A stretch of 64,000 nt of DNA, from assembly GCF_013248905.1 (NCBI RefSeq), contig NZ_JABRVS010000001.1, forward strand, positions 1,240,001 through 1,304,000. Direction: 5' to 3'. How positions within the stretch are numbered: the first letter of the stretch is position 1; each line of letters begins with the position of its first letter. The stretch is from Shewanella sp. VB17 (GTDB lineage Bacteria > Pseudomonadota > Gammaproteobacteria > Enterobacterales > Shewanellaceae). Under the pieces are notes generated by a model. The model saw nothing but the letters and a program-made list of their open reading frames with translations, made no database searches and was not told where the DNA came from. Of the stretch, positions 52,599 to 61,319 are shown piece after piece. Position numbers and translations under genes: made by a program.

Positions 52599-55500
52599 GT
52601 GGCTGATACTAATATTTCCATTGCAGCGGTAGGCAAATTTAGTCGGCCCATCGAAAACGCTGTCAAGCGTGTGGGCCAGGTAAAGAGTGCAGTGTCCGAG
52701 CGTGGTAGCAGCTTGACAGCGTTAGCGGGAAAGCTAAAACGAGTGTTGAGTGTTAAGGGATTATCTTCTAGATTGCATGATACCCGTGAAGCATTAAGTC
52801 AAGCTAAGCGAGCAACAGATAACGTCACTCAGTCCGAGTCTAAGGCTAAGTCTAAGCCTAAGCCTAAGGCGATCAAGCTTGTTAAGCTGCACTCGAGTGC
52901 CCTTGGATCAGGCTCTGCGCAGATAATGGCTGCGCGTAAAGAGCTGATCAAACTGACTCAGGCAAAAAAGTCATCAGCAAGGTTATCTGAGCAGGTATTG
53001 AAAAAACAGCGTGTGGCCATTAAGAAGGCCAACAAATCCACGAATAAATTAACCAGTAGTTATCAAAAGCAATCCCAAAAACTGAGCGGTTTACAGCATG
53101 ATATTGGCGCGGCGAGTGTCAAGTTGGATGGGTTGTCTACGGCAGAGTTATTGCTAGCAAACATAACAGCGCAAGCGAATAAGGCCTTAGATCAGCAGGC
53201 GCTAAAGCTGAAACAAATTCACCGCCTTAAGGACAGTACTCAGGACAGTGCTAAGAACAGTACTAAGAATAAAGTCGAAGCCAGAAATACCCCCAAGGGT
53301 GATCAGTTTGGGCAGACTCGTGTGCCCAGTAAATCATCAGCCGACATCACCGCGAATGTCAACGGGGCCACTGGTGGCGTGACTGCTGGTGGCCAAAAGC
53401 CAGACAATAAGCAGCCAGGCAACAAACAGATCGTAGGTAAACTGGCTGGTGCGTTGGTGACACAATGGACCCGTGATGCGGGGGCTGGGGTTGCAGCACT
53501 TATCAGTGAACGTGCCAATGCGGCGGCTGCAACAGTGGGGGAGTGGGCAGGGGCTGACAGTATGCTGGGGCCGTTGGCCGATGGGGTTGCCGCTGCGATG
53601 AGTCAGTTGGCTGACGATGGCGTTGGGGTTGCCAGTGAATGGGCGGGTGCCCGCGCGGGAGAGTTGGCTGACACGGCGGTGAGTCAACTGGCGAGTGCGG
53701 GTGATCAACTCCGCTCTGTGCTGCAGCCTGATAAGCCGAGCAGTAAACCAAATGGTAAGCCAGTGGTTAAGCAGTCGGGTGTTAACATTGCTGATATTAA
53801 GCGTGTTACTGCTAATAACAGCACTAACATCAGCACTAATACCAACACTAATACCAGCACTAACACCAACACCAACACTAATACCGCGACTAATGCAGCG
53901 ACGAATACTCACCCTGGCAGGGCGACGAATACCACCACTAACACTGCTAGAACACTTGATACACCGAGCAATGCTGGCATTAGCAAGCTTGACACAAGCA
54001 AGGTTGGCACTCAGTTAAGCGTCGGCAATATCACTGCTGATCTTGTGACAGACTTGGCCAGTAATGCGGGGGCTGGGGTGGCGACACTTATCAGTGAACG
54101 TGCCAATGCGGCGGCTGCAGCAGTGGGTGAGTGGGCTGGGGCTGACAGTATGCTGGGGCCGTTGGCCGATGGCGTCGCCGCTGCAATGATTCAGTTGGCT
54201 GACGATGGCGTTGCGGTTGCCAGTGAATGGGCGGGTGCCCGCGCGGGAGAGTTGGCCGACACGGCGGTGAATAAGCTGGCGAGTGCGGGTCATTTGACTC
54301 GCTCTGCTAATACCACCACTAATACAAACAATAATGCAGCGACGAATACTCACATTGGCAGGACGACGAATACCGCCACTAATACTGGTACAAATACCGC
54401 CAAGAATACCGCGTTTACTAGCACCACTAATACCGGCACTAATACCACAAGAAGACTTGATGCGCCGAGCAATGCTGACATTAGCAAGCTTGACACAAGC
54501 AAGGTTGGCACTCAGTCAAGCGTCGGCAATATCACAGCTGATCTTGTGACAGGCTTGGCCAGTAATGCGGGGGCTGGGGTGGCGACACTTATCAGTGAAC
54601 GTGCCAATGCGGCTGCAGCAGTAACTGAGTGGGCTGGGGCTGACAGTATGCTGGGGCCGCTTGCCGATGGGGTAGCCGCTGCGATGAGTCAGTTGGCTGA
54701 CGATGGCGTTGCGGTTGCCAGTGAGTGGGTGGGTACTCAAGCGGGAGAGTTGGCCGACACGGCGGTGAATAATCTGGCGAGTGCGGGTAAGCGGCTCATT
54801 ACAGGTAACCAGACGGGGAGTGGCACGCCGACGGGTGTGGTTGAACGGGAAAAATTAGCGAAACCTACATTGGCTAGTGCAATAGTGCAAACCTCTCGAA
54901 GTGCTAATGTAGCATCAACAGCCATTGGTAAACTTAACCGTAAACTACAGGCTTTAGCTGCCAATGCTGGTGACTATCGTTCTCGTCGAAAACGACCGTC
55001 AAAACGTCCGAAGCGGCGACCATCAAGACGATCGAATCTTCGACGACCACCAAACCAACTAAGTGCAAATCAAGCAAGTGCAAATCAACTTAGTTCAAGG
55101 CAATTAGGTCCAAGGCAGCTTGGTTTACATCAAACAAGTTCACATCAAGCAAGTCCAAACCAAGCAAGTCTAAGACTTAGCTTAGCGAGCGTCGACAGGC
55201 GTGTCGAAAGCAATGTCGAACGTTTACCGGCCAGTGGTGTGCCCAGAGCAGAGGTGAGCGACAATCTGTTACCGAAAAACATGCTTGCTAAGTTGAGCGA
55301 TACCGCGGGTAAGGTATTTAAACCCCTTAACTTAGTCTTACAGAGTGCTGAATTAGCCTCAGCGGTAGCTGAGGGCGATGGTGAACAAATCGGTGCGGTT
55401 GCTGGCGATATGGCTGGTGGTCTTGGCGGCGCTGCAGCTGGCGCCATGATGGGGGCTGCGATTGGTTCTGTGGTGCCATTGTTGGGCACCGCTGTCGGTG

Positions 55501-55832
55501 GGCTGATAGGCTCTGTTGTTGGCGGCTTGAGTGGCAGCGCTGTGGGAGAGTGGGCCGGCAGTAACCTTGGGGCTTGGTTTAGTGAGGATAAAACCGAACA
55601 AGCCGCCCCATCGGCGATTGCGGAACAATCTAAGTTGTTGGGGCAGGTGACTCAGTCGGTTAATTTTGCCCCTGTTATTCAGATAACCCCCTCGGGGAAC
55701 CCAGCTTATGATCGTAATGTTAGTGATGAACTCATGGCGAGAATCAAGGTAGAGCTGAGTCCTATGTTGTTGGGTAATATTGACGTGGCTGCTCGTGCCG
55801 ATAGCAGCTTGTCTGATAGGAGTGATACATGA
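52599..55832 (+). CDS. T: Tail tape measure protein (P2 gpT-like), with internal repeats
   Basis: 1077 residues from GTG 52599, four bases after the E' stop. The N-terminus is coiled and basic. Three ~80-residue repeats starting AGVA-LISERANAAAA and containing EWAGADSMLGPLADGVAA lie near residues 294-372, 490-569 and 657-732. They are separated by Thr/Asn-rich linkers (TNTNTNT). A basic Arg-rich stretch (RRKRPSKRPKRRPSRR) and a 5-residue repeat (ANQ(A/L)S) follow. The C-terminal glycine-rich hydrophobic part (AGDMAGGLGGAAAGAMMGAA) is usual for tape measures. Length should set tail length; the repeats suggest it has grown. Confidence 0.88.
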   Translation: MADTNISIAAVGKFSRPIENAVKRVGQVKSAVSERGSSLTALAGKLKRVLSVKGLSSRLHDTREALSQAKRATDNVTQSESKAKSKPKPKAIKLVKLHSSALGSGSAQIMAARKELIKLTQAKKSSARLSEQVLKKQRVAIKKANKSTNKLTSSYQKQSQKLSGLQHDIGAASVKLDGLSTAELLLANITAQANKALDQQALKLKQIHRLKDSTQDSAKNSTKNKVEARNTPKGDQFGQTRVPSKSSADITANVNGATGGVTAGGQKPDNKQPGNKQIVGKLAGALVTQWTRDAGAGVAALISERANAAAATVGEWAGADSMLGPLADGVAAAMSQLADDGVGVASEWAGARAGELADTAVSQLASAGDQLRSVLQPDKPSSKPNGKPVVKQSGVNIADIKRVTANNSTNISTNTNTNTSTNTNTNTNTATNAATNTHPGRATNTTTNTARTLDTPSNAGISKLDTSKVGTQLSVGNITADLVTDLASNAGAGVATLISERANAAAAAVGEWAGADSMLGPLADGVAAAMIQLADDGVAVASEWAGARAGELADTAVNKLASAGHLTRSANTTTNTNNNAATNTHIGRTTNTATNTGTNTAKNTAFTSTTNTGTNTTRRLDAPSNADISKLDTSKVGTQSSVGNITADLVTGLASNAGAGVATLISERANAAAAVTEWAGADSMLGPLADGVAAAMSQLADDGVAVASEWVGTQAGELADTAVNNLASAGKRLITGNQTGSGTPTGVVEREKLAKPTLASAIVQTSRSANVASTAIGKLNRKLQALAANAGDYRSRRKRPSKRPKRRPSRRSNLRRPPNQLSANQASANQLSSRQLGPRQLGLHQTSSHQASPNQASLRLSLASVDRRVESNVERLPASGVPRAEVSDNLLPKNMLAKLSDTAGKVFKPLNLVLQSAELASAVAEGDGEQIGAVAGDMAGGLGGAAAGAMMGAAIGSVVPLLGTAVGGLIGSVVGGLSGSAVGEWAGSNLGAWFSEDKTEQAAPSAIAEQSKLLGQVTQSVNFAPVIQITPSGNPAYDRNVSDELMARIKVELSPMLLGNIDVAARADSSLSDRSDT
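53478..54795 (+). repeat. Three direct repeats inside the tape measure gene
   Basis: Units at about 53478-53715, 54066-54305 and 54567-54795 (230-240 bp each). Between units 2 and 3 the upstream segment encoding PSNA-ISKLDTSKVGTQ also repeats (from 53953 and 54456), giving a ~500-bp duplicated block. The repeats are highly similar at DNA level, pointing to recent duplication. Confidence 0.85.
55050..55180 (+). repeat. 15-bp tandem repeats in the tape measure gene
   Basis: Degenerate 15-bp units encoding xNQxS / xRQLG / xHQxS pentapeptides. All in frame. Confidence 0.7.
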
Positions 55833-56221
55833 GACAAATGATGTCTTTAGGAGGGTTTGTCTTTTCCCTCAGTGAGGGTACACCATACGAAGGTTTGCAG
55901 CGCAGCAGTGATGGCGGGTGGGTAACCGTGCCTCGATATGGCCAAAAACCCATGAGTCAAAACACAGGGCAGCAGCTAGAAAACATCAACATAACCGGTA
56001 CCTGGTTTCGTGGTGAAGGTATGCTTAATGTGGACAAACTTAGATCTTTACAAGCTAAACGCGAGCCGCTGGTGCTTACTGATGGCTATGGCAATAACCT
56101 TGGGTTGTGGATCATCAAGCGCTTACAAGAGAAGCAAGATCGTATTATTGATGACGGTACTGCGTTTATTCTTGGTTTTACTCTTGATTTGGAGGAATAC
56201 GCCAGTGAAAGTCGTTCGTAG
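55829..56221 (+). CDS. U: Tail protein U (P2 gpU-like)
   Basis: 130 residues: LGGFVFSLSEGTPYEGLQRS, GWVTVPRYGQKP, LENINITGTWF and the C-terminal DLEEYAS. Same length as P2 U. It starts with a four-base overlap with T. Confidence 0.88.
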   Translation: MRQMMSLGGFVFSLSEGTPYEGLQRSSDGGWVTVPRYGQKPMSQNTGQQLENINITGTWFRGEGMLNVDKLRSLQAKREPLVLTDGYGNNLGLWIIKRLQEKQDRIIDDGTAFILGFTLDLEEYASESRS

Positions 56222-56414
56222 TCGTGATGGTGATACCGCGCCGCTTATTCTTTGGCTAGCCTTGCGGCGTGATGATGATGCAGCAGAGGAAGCACTTTAT
56301 GCCATCAACCCAGGTCTTGAACAATATGGGCCTATTTTACCTGGAGGTGTAGAGATCACCCTACCAGAATTGCCCCCCCCTGTTCCAGCTAAGGTGGTGA
56401 ATGTATGGGACTAG
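56205..56414 (+). CDS. X: Tail protein X (P2 gpX-like, LysM-like)
   Basis: 69 residues from GTG 56205 with GGAGG nine nt upstream. VVRSRDGDTAPLILWLALRR and ALYAINPGLEQYGPILPGGVEITLPEL is the LysM-like fold of P2 gpX. The longer upstream frame is spurious. Overlaps U and D. Confidence 0.88.
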   Translation: MKVVRSRDGDTAPLILWLALRRDDDAAEEALYAINPGLEQYGPILPGGVEITLPELPPPVPAKVVNVWD

Positions 56415-57412
56415 GATCCATTCCACAGGTGTCCGTTCGTGGGCCAGGCACAGCGATCATCAATCAGCGATTAGTCTCTTGGGAAAGGGTTGACGCGGCG
56501 GGGATTCAGTCTGATCAAGTGACCTTAACGGTTGACACCGCCGGCCAGAGCGGGTTGCCGAAAGAGGGCGCGATGATAGGCTGGTCTGAGGGATACAATG
56601 GTGATTTAGTGGATAAAGGTGAGTTTAACATCACCCGTGTAACCCCTCGATTATTCCCGCCTACGGTGACCATTGTAGCCACATCGGCTCCTTTTCAAAT
56701 TGAGGACCGTAGCCGATTTAAAGAGCGGCGTACTCGTTCCTTTGGTGATATTACCTTGGCGGATTTATTTCGCCAAGTGGTCAGTGCTCACGGTTATAGC
56801 CCGCGGGTGGCACCCGAATTTGAAGGGGTTATCTTGGCTCACGTTGATCAGCTTGATGAAACCGATAGCGCATTTTTAAGCCGTTTGGCTAAGGAGCGCG
56901 ATGTGGTGGCCAAGCCGGTTAATGATCTTTATGTGCTGGCTAAGCGAGGTCAGGTTAACACCATTACAGGCCAGCCCATTCCAGTCGTGACGGTGGGGGT
57001 ACCGAGTAAAAATGAACCTGCTGATCTCAGCCAGTTTATTAACTGCCAATTGGACAAGCCAAGCCGCACCAACGTTAGCGGGGTTAAGGCGAAGTGGACC
57101 GATAACAGCAATGGTCAAGAGCATGAAGTGCAAGATGGCCAAGCCCCCTTTAAAAAAATCCGTCAGCCTTATGAAAGTAAAAGGGTGGCGCTGCAGGCGT
57201 GCCGGGATGAACTTAATAAAGTGAGCCGTCAAGGAGCCAGTGTTCGGGTAGATTTACCCGGTGATCCTTATTTAGTCGCTGAGGGCATATTGACGTTAAA
57301 TGACTCATTCCCACCTGAAATGGCGGGCAGTTGGTCGATTGATAAAGTGACCGCAAGAGGAGACTGTAACAATGGTTATCGATGCTCAGTGGTAGCAACA
57401 CAAGTGGTGTAA
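56405..57412 (+). CDS. D: Baseplate hub protein, P2 gpD-like
   Basis: 335 residues; SLVIDGxD-type hub features: VTLTVDTAGQSGLPKEGAMI, FKERRTRSFGDITLADLFR, LARLAKERDVVAKPVNDLYVL and C-terminal GDCNNGYRCSVVA. It fits the P2 D/T4 gp27-like hub that holds the V spike. Only one copy of D is present for two V genes. Confidence 0.9.
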   Translation: MGLGSIPQVSVRGPGTAIINQRLVSWERVDAAGIQSDQVTLTVDTAGQSGLPKEGAMIGWSEGYNGDLVDKGEFNITRVTPRLFPPTVTIVATSAPFQIEDRSRFKERRTRSFGDITLADLFRQVVSAHGYSPRVAPEFEGVILAHVDQLDETDSAFLSRLAKERDVVAKPVNDLYVLAKRGQVNTITGQPIPVVTVGVPSKNEPADLSQFINCQLDKPSRTNVSGVKAKWTDNSNGQEHEVQDGQAPFKKIRQPYESKRVALQACRDELNKVSRQGASVRVDLPGDPYLVAEGILTLNDSFPPEMAGSWSIDKVTARGDCNNGYRCSVVATQVV

Positions 57413-57430
57413 ATGAGGGATATATGGGCC

Positions 57431-57529
57431 AAAAGGACACTAAAGGGGTAAAAAAGGACATTTTTAGGGATAATTCAATCTCTTTAATAGGGTACATTTT
57501 GGTTATGCTCAATTGAGTTGTATCCAAGT
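57431..57529 (+). promoter_or_regulatory. 99-bp late control element, copy B
   Basis: Gap-free alignment to 41804-41902. It lies just after D and before the lysis genes and baseplate cassette 2, and is followed by two terminators. Same interpretation as copy A. Confidence 0.65.
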
Positions 57530-57549
57530 CAGTGCCTGAAACCTAGGCT

Positions 57550-57574
57550 AGTCCTGTGTTAACAGGGCTTTTTT
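57550..57574 (+). terminator. Terminator after control element B (first)
   Basis: AGTCCTGT/ACAGGGCT stem, GTTA loop, T6. Confidence 0.85.
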
Positions 57575-57601
57575 ATATGCAAGATTATTCACATTAAACC
57601 A

Positions 57602-57625
57602 AACCCGCCTTTGTTGGCGGGTTTT
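57602..57625 (+). terminator. Terminator after control element B (second)
   Basis: AACCCGCC/GGCGGGTT stem with TTTGTT loop and a short T-run; nearly the same as the terminator after element A. Confidence 0.85.
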
Positions 57626-57632
57626 CTATTTT

Positions 57633-57908
57633 ATGGATCCTAATATGAAAGGTGTCTTATCTGCAGCGAGTGAATTTAATGGTCGCTTTATCGCCTATGG
57701 CGGTGGCAGTGGGGTGTTCGTTTTTTCAAATGAAGTTGCGGCGAAAGCCCAGCAAGCAGCTGAAATAACACAACAAATCCCAATATCGATGTTAACCGTA
57801 CAGTCCTTGGTGTCTATTGGCGGCCTGGTTGTTATTGCTGGCCGCTTAGGGTTAGACATTTATAAAGAAGTGACCAAGCGTCATCGGAGGAAAAATCAGC
57901 ATGACTAA
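57633..57908 (+). CDS. Putative holin
   Basis: 91 residues with one clear hydrophobic helix (SLVSIGGLVVIAGRLGLDI) and a charged C-terminus KRHRRKNQHD. It overlaps the endopeptidase gene by eight bases. Size, topology and place next to the endolysin suggest a holin; no family signature. Confidence 0.65.
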   Translation: MDPNMKGVLSAASEFNGRFIAYGGGSGVFVFSNEVAAKAQQAAEITQQIPISMLTVQSLVSIGGLVVIAGRLGLDIYKEVTKRHRRKNQHD

Positions 57909-58386
57909 TGTCAGGTTAAACAATTTTGTCGTGCAAGAGCTTATTCCTGCGGCGCTGTATCAGCACCGTGGTGACAAGGCTATCGAGTGTATGGATCTGC
58001 GCATCGTTAAGGCGCTTGATTTGCTACGTGACAATATGCGGGTGTTGGGGGTTGATAATGGTTTTATTGTTAACAACTGGCACTTAGGCGGTACGCGTCA
58101 ATTTAGCGGACTGAGAACACCAGCCAGCACAGATTACTCGCCGAGCAGTCAACACACATTTGGCCGTGCCATTGACTTTATCACTAAAACGCCCATTGCC
58201 GATATTCACCGGCAGATTATCGATAACCCCAGTGTTTATACCGAGATCACCTTTATTGAAATTGATATTCATTGGTGTCACATCGATTGCCGAGTCAATA
58301 GTGATGGGTCAGCGTTGACATTATGGAGTCCCAAACGCGGTGTTGTCAGTATTGAGCAGTATCGAGCTGAACTCATGGTCAAATGA
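57901..58386 (+). CDS. Peptidase M15-type endolysin (L,D/D,D-endopeptidase)
   Basis: 161 residues; the zinc-binding pattern SSQHTFGRAIDF supplies H and D, and HWCHIDCR the second histidine. RQFSGLRTP contributes the upstream substrate-site arginine as in M15A/VanY-like enzymes. It cuts peptidoglycan cross-links to release particles. No signal peptide, so it depends on the holin. Confidence 0.88.
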   Translation: MTNVRLNNFVVQELIPAALYQHRGDKAIECMDLRIVKALDLLRDNMRVLGVDNGFIVNNWHLGGTRQFSGLRTPASTDYSPSSQHTFGRAIDFITKTPIADIHRQIIDNPSVYTEITFIEIDIHWCHIDCRVNSDGSALTLWSPKRGVVSIEQYRAELMVK

Positions 58387-58477
58387 TCTCGATGTTCAGA
58401 AGTAGAGTAAAAGCTTAATTCAGTTGGTGTTATGGGGCAGCAAGGTGTTGCCCTGAGTGTTTATTTGTGGAGGTGTT

Positions 58478-58906
58478 ATGCCCGTTATATTAATGATGTG
58501 CTTAGTGTTGGTGGCCTGTTTTTCCTGTGCTGAGCCCTTATCTGCCAGTTTAGGTGCCAGTTTAGGTGTTAGTTCAGGTGTGAGTTCAGGTGTTAGTTCA
58601 GGTGTTAGTTCAGGTGTGAGTTCAGATGTCAGTTTAGTGGCTAGCTCAGTGGTAAGTGGATCCGATCCCGCCATTGTACTTTGGTTGAGTCATTTGCTCG
58701 GCGATACTATGACCATCGTGATGTTGACGATTGCTGTGAGTGGGTTTATTTGGTCTCAATTGAGGCAAATAATTCCCGCTGAAACCTTGGCTAAGTTGCC
58801 CCATTGGCTGCTGTGGTTACTTGAGTTATTGGCCGCCAATAAGGGCCGAGCGGCAAATGCTATTAATAATCGACCCGAACATTATAAAAAATGGGGCGGA
58901 TCATGA
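58478..58906 (+). CDS. Membrane/lipoprotein with tetrapeptide repeat, possible spanin or accessory lysis protein
   Basis: 142 residues from ATG 58478 (GGAGG leader). N-terminal hydrophobic segment with a lipobox-like LVAC, then 8 tandem units of the SSGV type coded by 12-bp repeats, then a second hydrophobic helix (MTIVMLTIAVSGFIWSQL). The C-terminus has RAANAINNRPEHYKKWG. The position after the endolysin suggests a spanin-like function; not proven. Confidence 0.6.
   Translation: MPVILMMCLVLVACFSCAEPLSASLGASLGVSSGVSSGVSSGVSSGVSSDVSLVASSVVSGSDPAIVLWLSHLLGDTMTIVMLTIAVSGFIWSQLRQIIPAETLAKLPHWLLWLLELLAANKGRAANAINNRPEHYKKWGGS
58549..58637 (+). repeat. 12-bp tandem repeat (GGTGTTAGTTCA type)
   Basis: About seven units, mostly GGTGTTAGTTCA or GGTGTGAGTTCA, in frame. 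Copy number changes would alter the repeat length without shifting the frame. Confidence 0.9.
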
Positions 58907-58917
58907 AGGATCATGTT

Positions 58918-59460
58918 ATGGCCTTAACCGACTTTTCTCCTTTGTATGAAGCGATGAAAATAGCACTTGTCGCTGGTATACCTGATATTCAAGGGGTTGA
59001 AGTCTACGATCCCATTACCGAAAGCGATCGTGAGCAAGATAGCCTAGTGCAAACCCCGGCAATATTTATCGAACTGGTTGTTCTCAAGCCCGGTCAATCC
59101 TTGGGTGATGGGCGTCAGGCCTTTATCTGTGAGTTTATTTTTCACTGTATTTTGTCCACCTCAACGCCAAACGTGCAACAAGCTCTGCGTCATTATGCGG
59201 TTGCGGTGGCAAAAGTGGTGAATCGAAACCGTTGGGGATTTTATCAAGCTGTTGAGCGACCAAGTGACATTAGTGCGTGCCAGGGAGAAGCGACATCCCG
59301 TGATAAGAGGTTTGCATCTTGGAAGGTGTCGTTTTGTCAACATGTGTATTTAGGTGATGAGCAAGTCGACGATGCTTCTATTCCAGCAGAGGTGTTTTAT
59401 GGCTTGTTTCCCTACGTTGGCAGAGCCTATAAAAACGCTTACATCAAAGGCTCAATATGA
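58918..59460 (+). CDS. Tail terminator-like protein (DUF1834-like), cassette 2
   Basis: 180 residues from ATG 58918 (AAGGA seven nt upstream; a longer frame overlaps the previous gene). Homologous but clearly divergent from 42012-42557: similar length, same GDGR--xxCEFIFHCIL motif and C-terminal SWKVSFCQHVYLG. Opens the second baseplate cassette. Confidence 0.65.
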   Translation: MALTDFSPLYEAMKIALVAGIPDIQGVEVYDPITESDREQDSLVQTPAIFIELVVLKPGQSLGDGRQAFICEFIFHCILSTSTPNVQQALRHYAVAVAKVVNRNRWGFYQAVERPSDISACQGEATSRDKRFASWKVSFCQHVYLGDEQVDDASIPAEVFYGLFPYVGRAYKNAYIKGSI

Positions 59461-60089
59461 CCGATGTATTCGATTTATCCGAGCGCTTAGAAGCGCTTGA
59501 ACGTGCGGTGGCCGAAATAGTGGTGCGTGGCGTGATAAGCGATGCTGACTCGCAAAAAGGTGAGTATGGCATGGTTCGGGTCACCTATGGCAGTGTCACT
59601 ACCCCAATGAAAACTGGCTGGTTACCGGTTAAGCCTATGCGGGCGGGCAAGGCCATTGTGTGGTGGTTTCCTGAAGTGGGCGAGGGGGTGACAGTGATAT
59701 CATCAGGTGATTTGCGCATGGGGGAAGTGTTCCCCGGCAGTTTTCATGCTCAGCACCCAGCGCCCAGTAATGATGCAGATGTGTTTCTGGTGCAATTTGG
59801 TGATGGTTCCAGTGTTGAACACAATCGTGAACAGCACACGCTAAAGATTGTTAATGCCGGCGACATTGATGTCACCACGCCAAAACAAATAAGAATGACG
59901 GCGACTAAGGGTTTTGTGATGGTCGGGGATATCACGCATACAGGCGATATTAAGACCACAGGTAATATTGCTGCTGATAAAGATATCAGCGATAAGACCC
60001 GCAGCATGGCGGCTGATAGAGGCATTTATAACGGTCATATTCACAAGCACGGCAAACCGAATACCAGCCCGCCTAAACAAGCGCAATAA
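59457..60089 (+). CDS. V: Baseplate central spike protein, P2 gpV-like, cassette 2
   Basis: 210 residues: N-terminal helix LSERLEALERAVAE, OB region GVISDADSQKGEYGMVRV ... WWFPEVGEGVTVIS, beta-helix (GDITHTGDIKTTGNIAADKD) and the HxH tip GHIHKHGKPNT. Same architecture as cassette 1 V, low identity in the OB region. It starts within the preceding stop (ATGA). Confidence 0.9.
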   Translation: MTDVFDLSERLEALERAVAEIVVRGVISDADSQKGEYGMVRVTYGSVTTPMKTGWLPVKPMRAGKAIVWWFPEVGEGVTVISSGDLRMGEVFPGSFHAQHPAPSNDADVFLVQFGDGSSVEHNREQHTLKIVNAGDIDVTTPKQIRMTATKGFVMVGDITHTGDIKTTGNIAADKDISDKTRSMAADRGIYNGHIHKHGKPNTSPPKQAQ

Positions 60090-60112
60090 TGATTGAGTTA
60101 AGAGGGTCGGTA

Positions 60113-60466
60113 ATGAAAACAGGAACAGATCGAGAATCGGGCCGGTTGATAGGCGGCGTGGCGTATTTACGTCAACGATTAGCCGATGTGATCAATACCC
60201 CATTAGGATCGCTAGTGGCGCGTCGTGAGTTTGGCTCGCGCATGCATGAGATGACCGATAGAAGTATCGGCCGCCGTTTTTATATGGATGCGTATGTCAG
60301 ATTAACTGAGGCGGTGAATAATCCAGTCAATGGCTTAGACGATTTTAAATTAGACGAAATGACGGTTTCCCCCGCGGGAGACGGTCGCGTCGAGATCGGT
60401 TTATCCGGGACCTATTTGTCCAACGGCAAACCGATCACAATGGAAGGGATCATACTCGATGTCTGA
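60113..60466 (+). CDS. W: Baseplate wedge protein, gpW/gp25-like, cassette 2
   Basis: 117 residues from ATG 60113, with AGAGGG six nt upstream (ATG 60089 gives a longer frame lacking a leader). INTPLGSLVARREFGSRMHEM and NNPVNGLDDF retain the conserved REFGS motif that is altered in cassette 1. Confidence 0.88.
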   Translation: MKTGTDRESGRLIGGVAYLRQRLADVINTPLGSLVARREFGSRMHEMTDRSIGRRFYMDAYVRLTEAVNNPVNGLDDFKLDEMTVSPAGDGRVEIGLSGTYLSNGKPITMEGIILDV

Positions 60467-61319
60467 AGGGATAAACTTAGCGCTGTTACCACCGCTTGAT
60501 GTGGTCGAAAAAATTGATTTAGAAACCATTATCACCGACATAGCTGAGCGGGCCGCATTGGACAATGCCAGCCCTGTGGATCCGGCCTATCGGGTGGCCT
60601 TGGCGGCTGCGTATCGCGAAATGATGCTCCGCCAACACGCCAACGAAATGTGCTCAGGTGTCATGTTGGCCTTTGCCAGAGGCCCACAGCTCGATCATAT
60701 TGGGGTGACATATTATCGTCACCCTAATGGGGGGCCCGTTACTCGGTTGGCACATGAGCGAGATGACGATTTTCGTTTTCGCTTACAGCATTCGCCAGAG
60801 GGATTATCGGTAGCAGGTCCAGACGGTGCGTATATCTTTCATGCCTTGAGCGCCCATAAAGATGTCAAAGGCGCGGCAGTGTTTGGGCCTCATTCCGCGG
60901 TTAATTCGACTGCGCCTGGGTATGTCGACATGGTGGTGTTGAGTCATCTTGGCGATGGTGTGCCGTCAACGGGATTATTAACTGCCGTTGATGCGTATTT
61001 ATGGCCCAAGCGGCCGATGACCGACAAATTCACTGCCAAGGCGGCAACAGTGTCACATTATGCTGTGGTGGCAGAGCTTGTGATGAAGCAGGGGCCAGAC
61101 ACTGAAACGGTGCGCAGGGTCGCGCTTGAGCGTGCTCAAATTTATGTCAAAGAACAACATAAGCTAGGTGGGCGGATTGTGGAGTCTAATTTGCACTGGG
61201 CCTTAACGGTCGAAGGCGTGGTAGAGGTGCGCTTAATCGATTGGAATGATGTGATATGTCAGCCCAGTGAAGCGCCGTTTTGTGCGCGTTTAGCGGTGTC
61301 GATTGGTGGCTATCTATGA
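60459..61319 (+). CDS. J: Baseplate assembly protein, gpJ-like, cassette 2
   Basis: 286 residues: LLPPLDVVEKIDLETIITDI, REMMLRQHANEMCSGVML, RHPNGGPVTRLAHERDDDFRF and EAPFCARLAVSIGGYL match P2 J. About 50 residues shorter than the cassette 1 counterpart. Overlaps W and I (ATGA). Confidence 0.9.
   Translation: MSEGINLALLPPLDVVEKIDLETIITDIAERAALDNASPVDPAYRVALAAAYREMMLRQHANEMCSGVMLAFARGPQLDHIGVTYYRHPNGGPVTRLAHERDDDFRFRLQHSPEGLSVAGPDGAYIFHALSAHKDVKGAAVFGPHSAVNSTAPGYVDMVVLSHLGDGVPSTGLLTAVDAYLWPKRPMTDKFTAKAATVSHYAVVAELVMKQGPDTETVRRVALERAQIYVKEQHKLGGRIVESNLHWALTVEGVVEVRLIDWNDVICQPSEAPFCARLAVSIGGYL

Noticed and set aside
53303..54740. Long minus-strand reading frames within the tape measure gene
   Set aside because: They mirror the internal repeats of the plus-strand gene, have Arg/Ser/Pro-rich shadow composition, and lack leaders.
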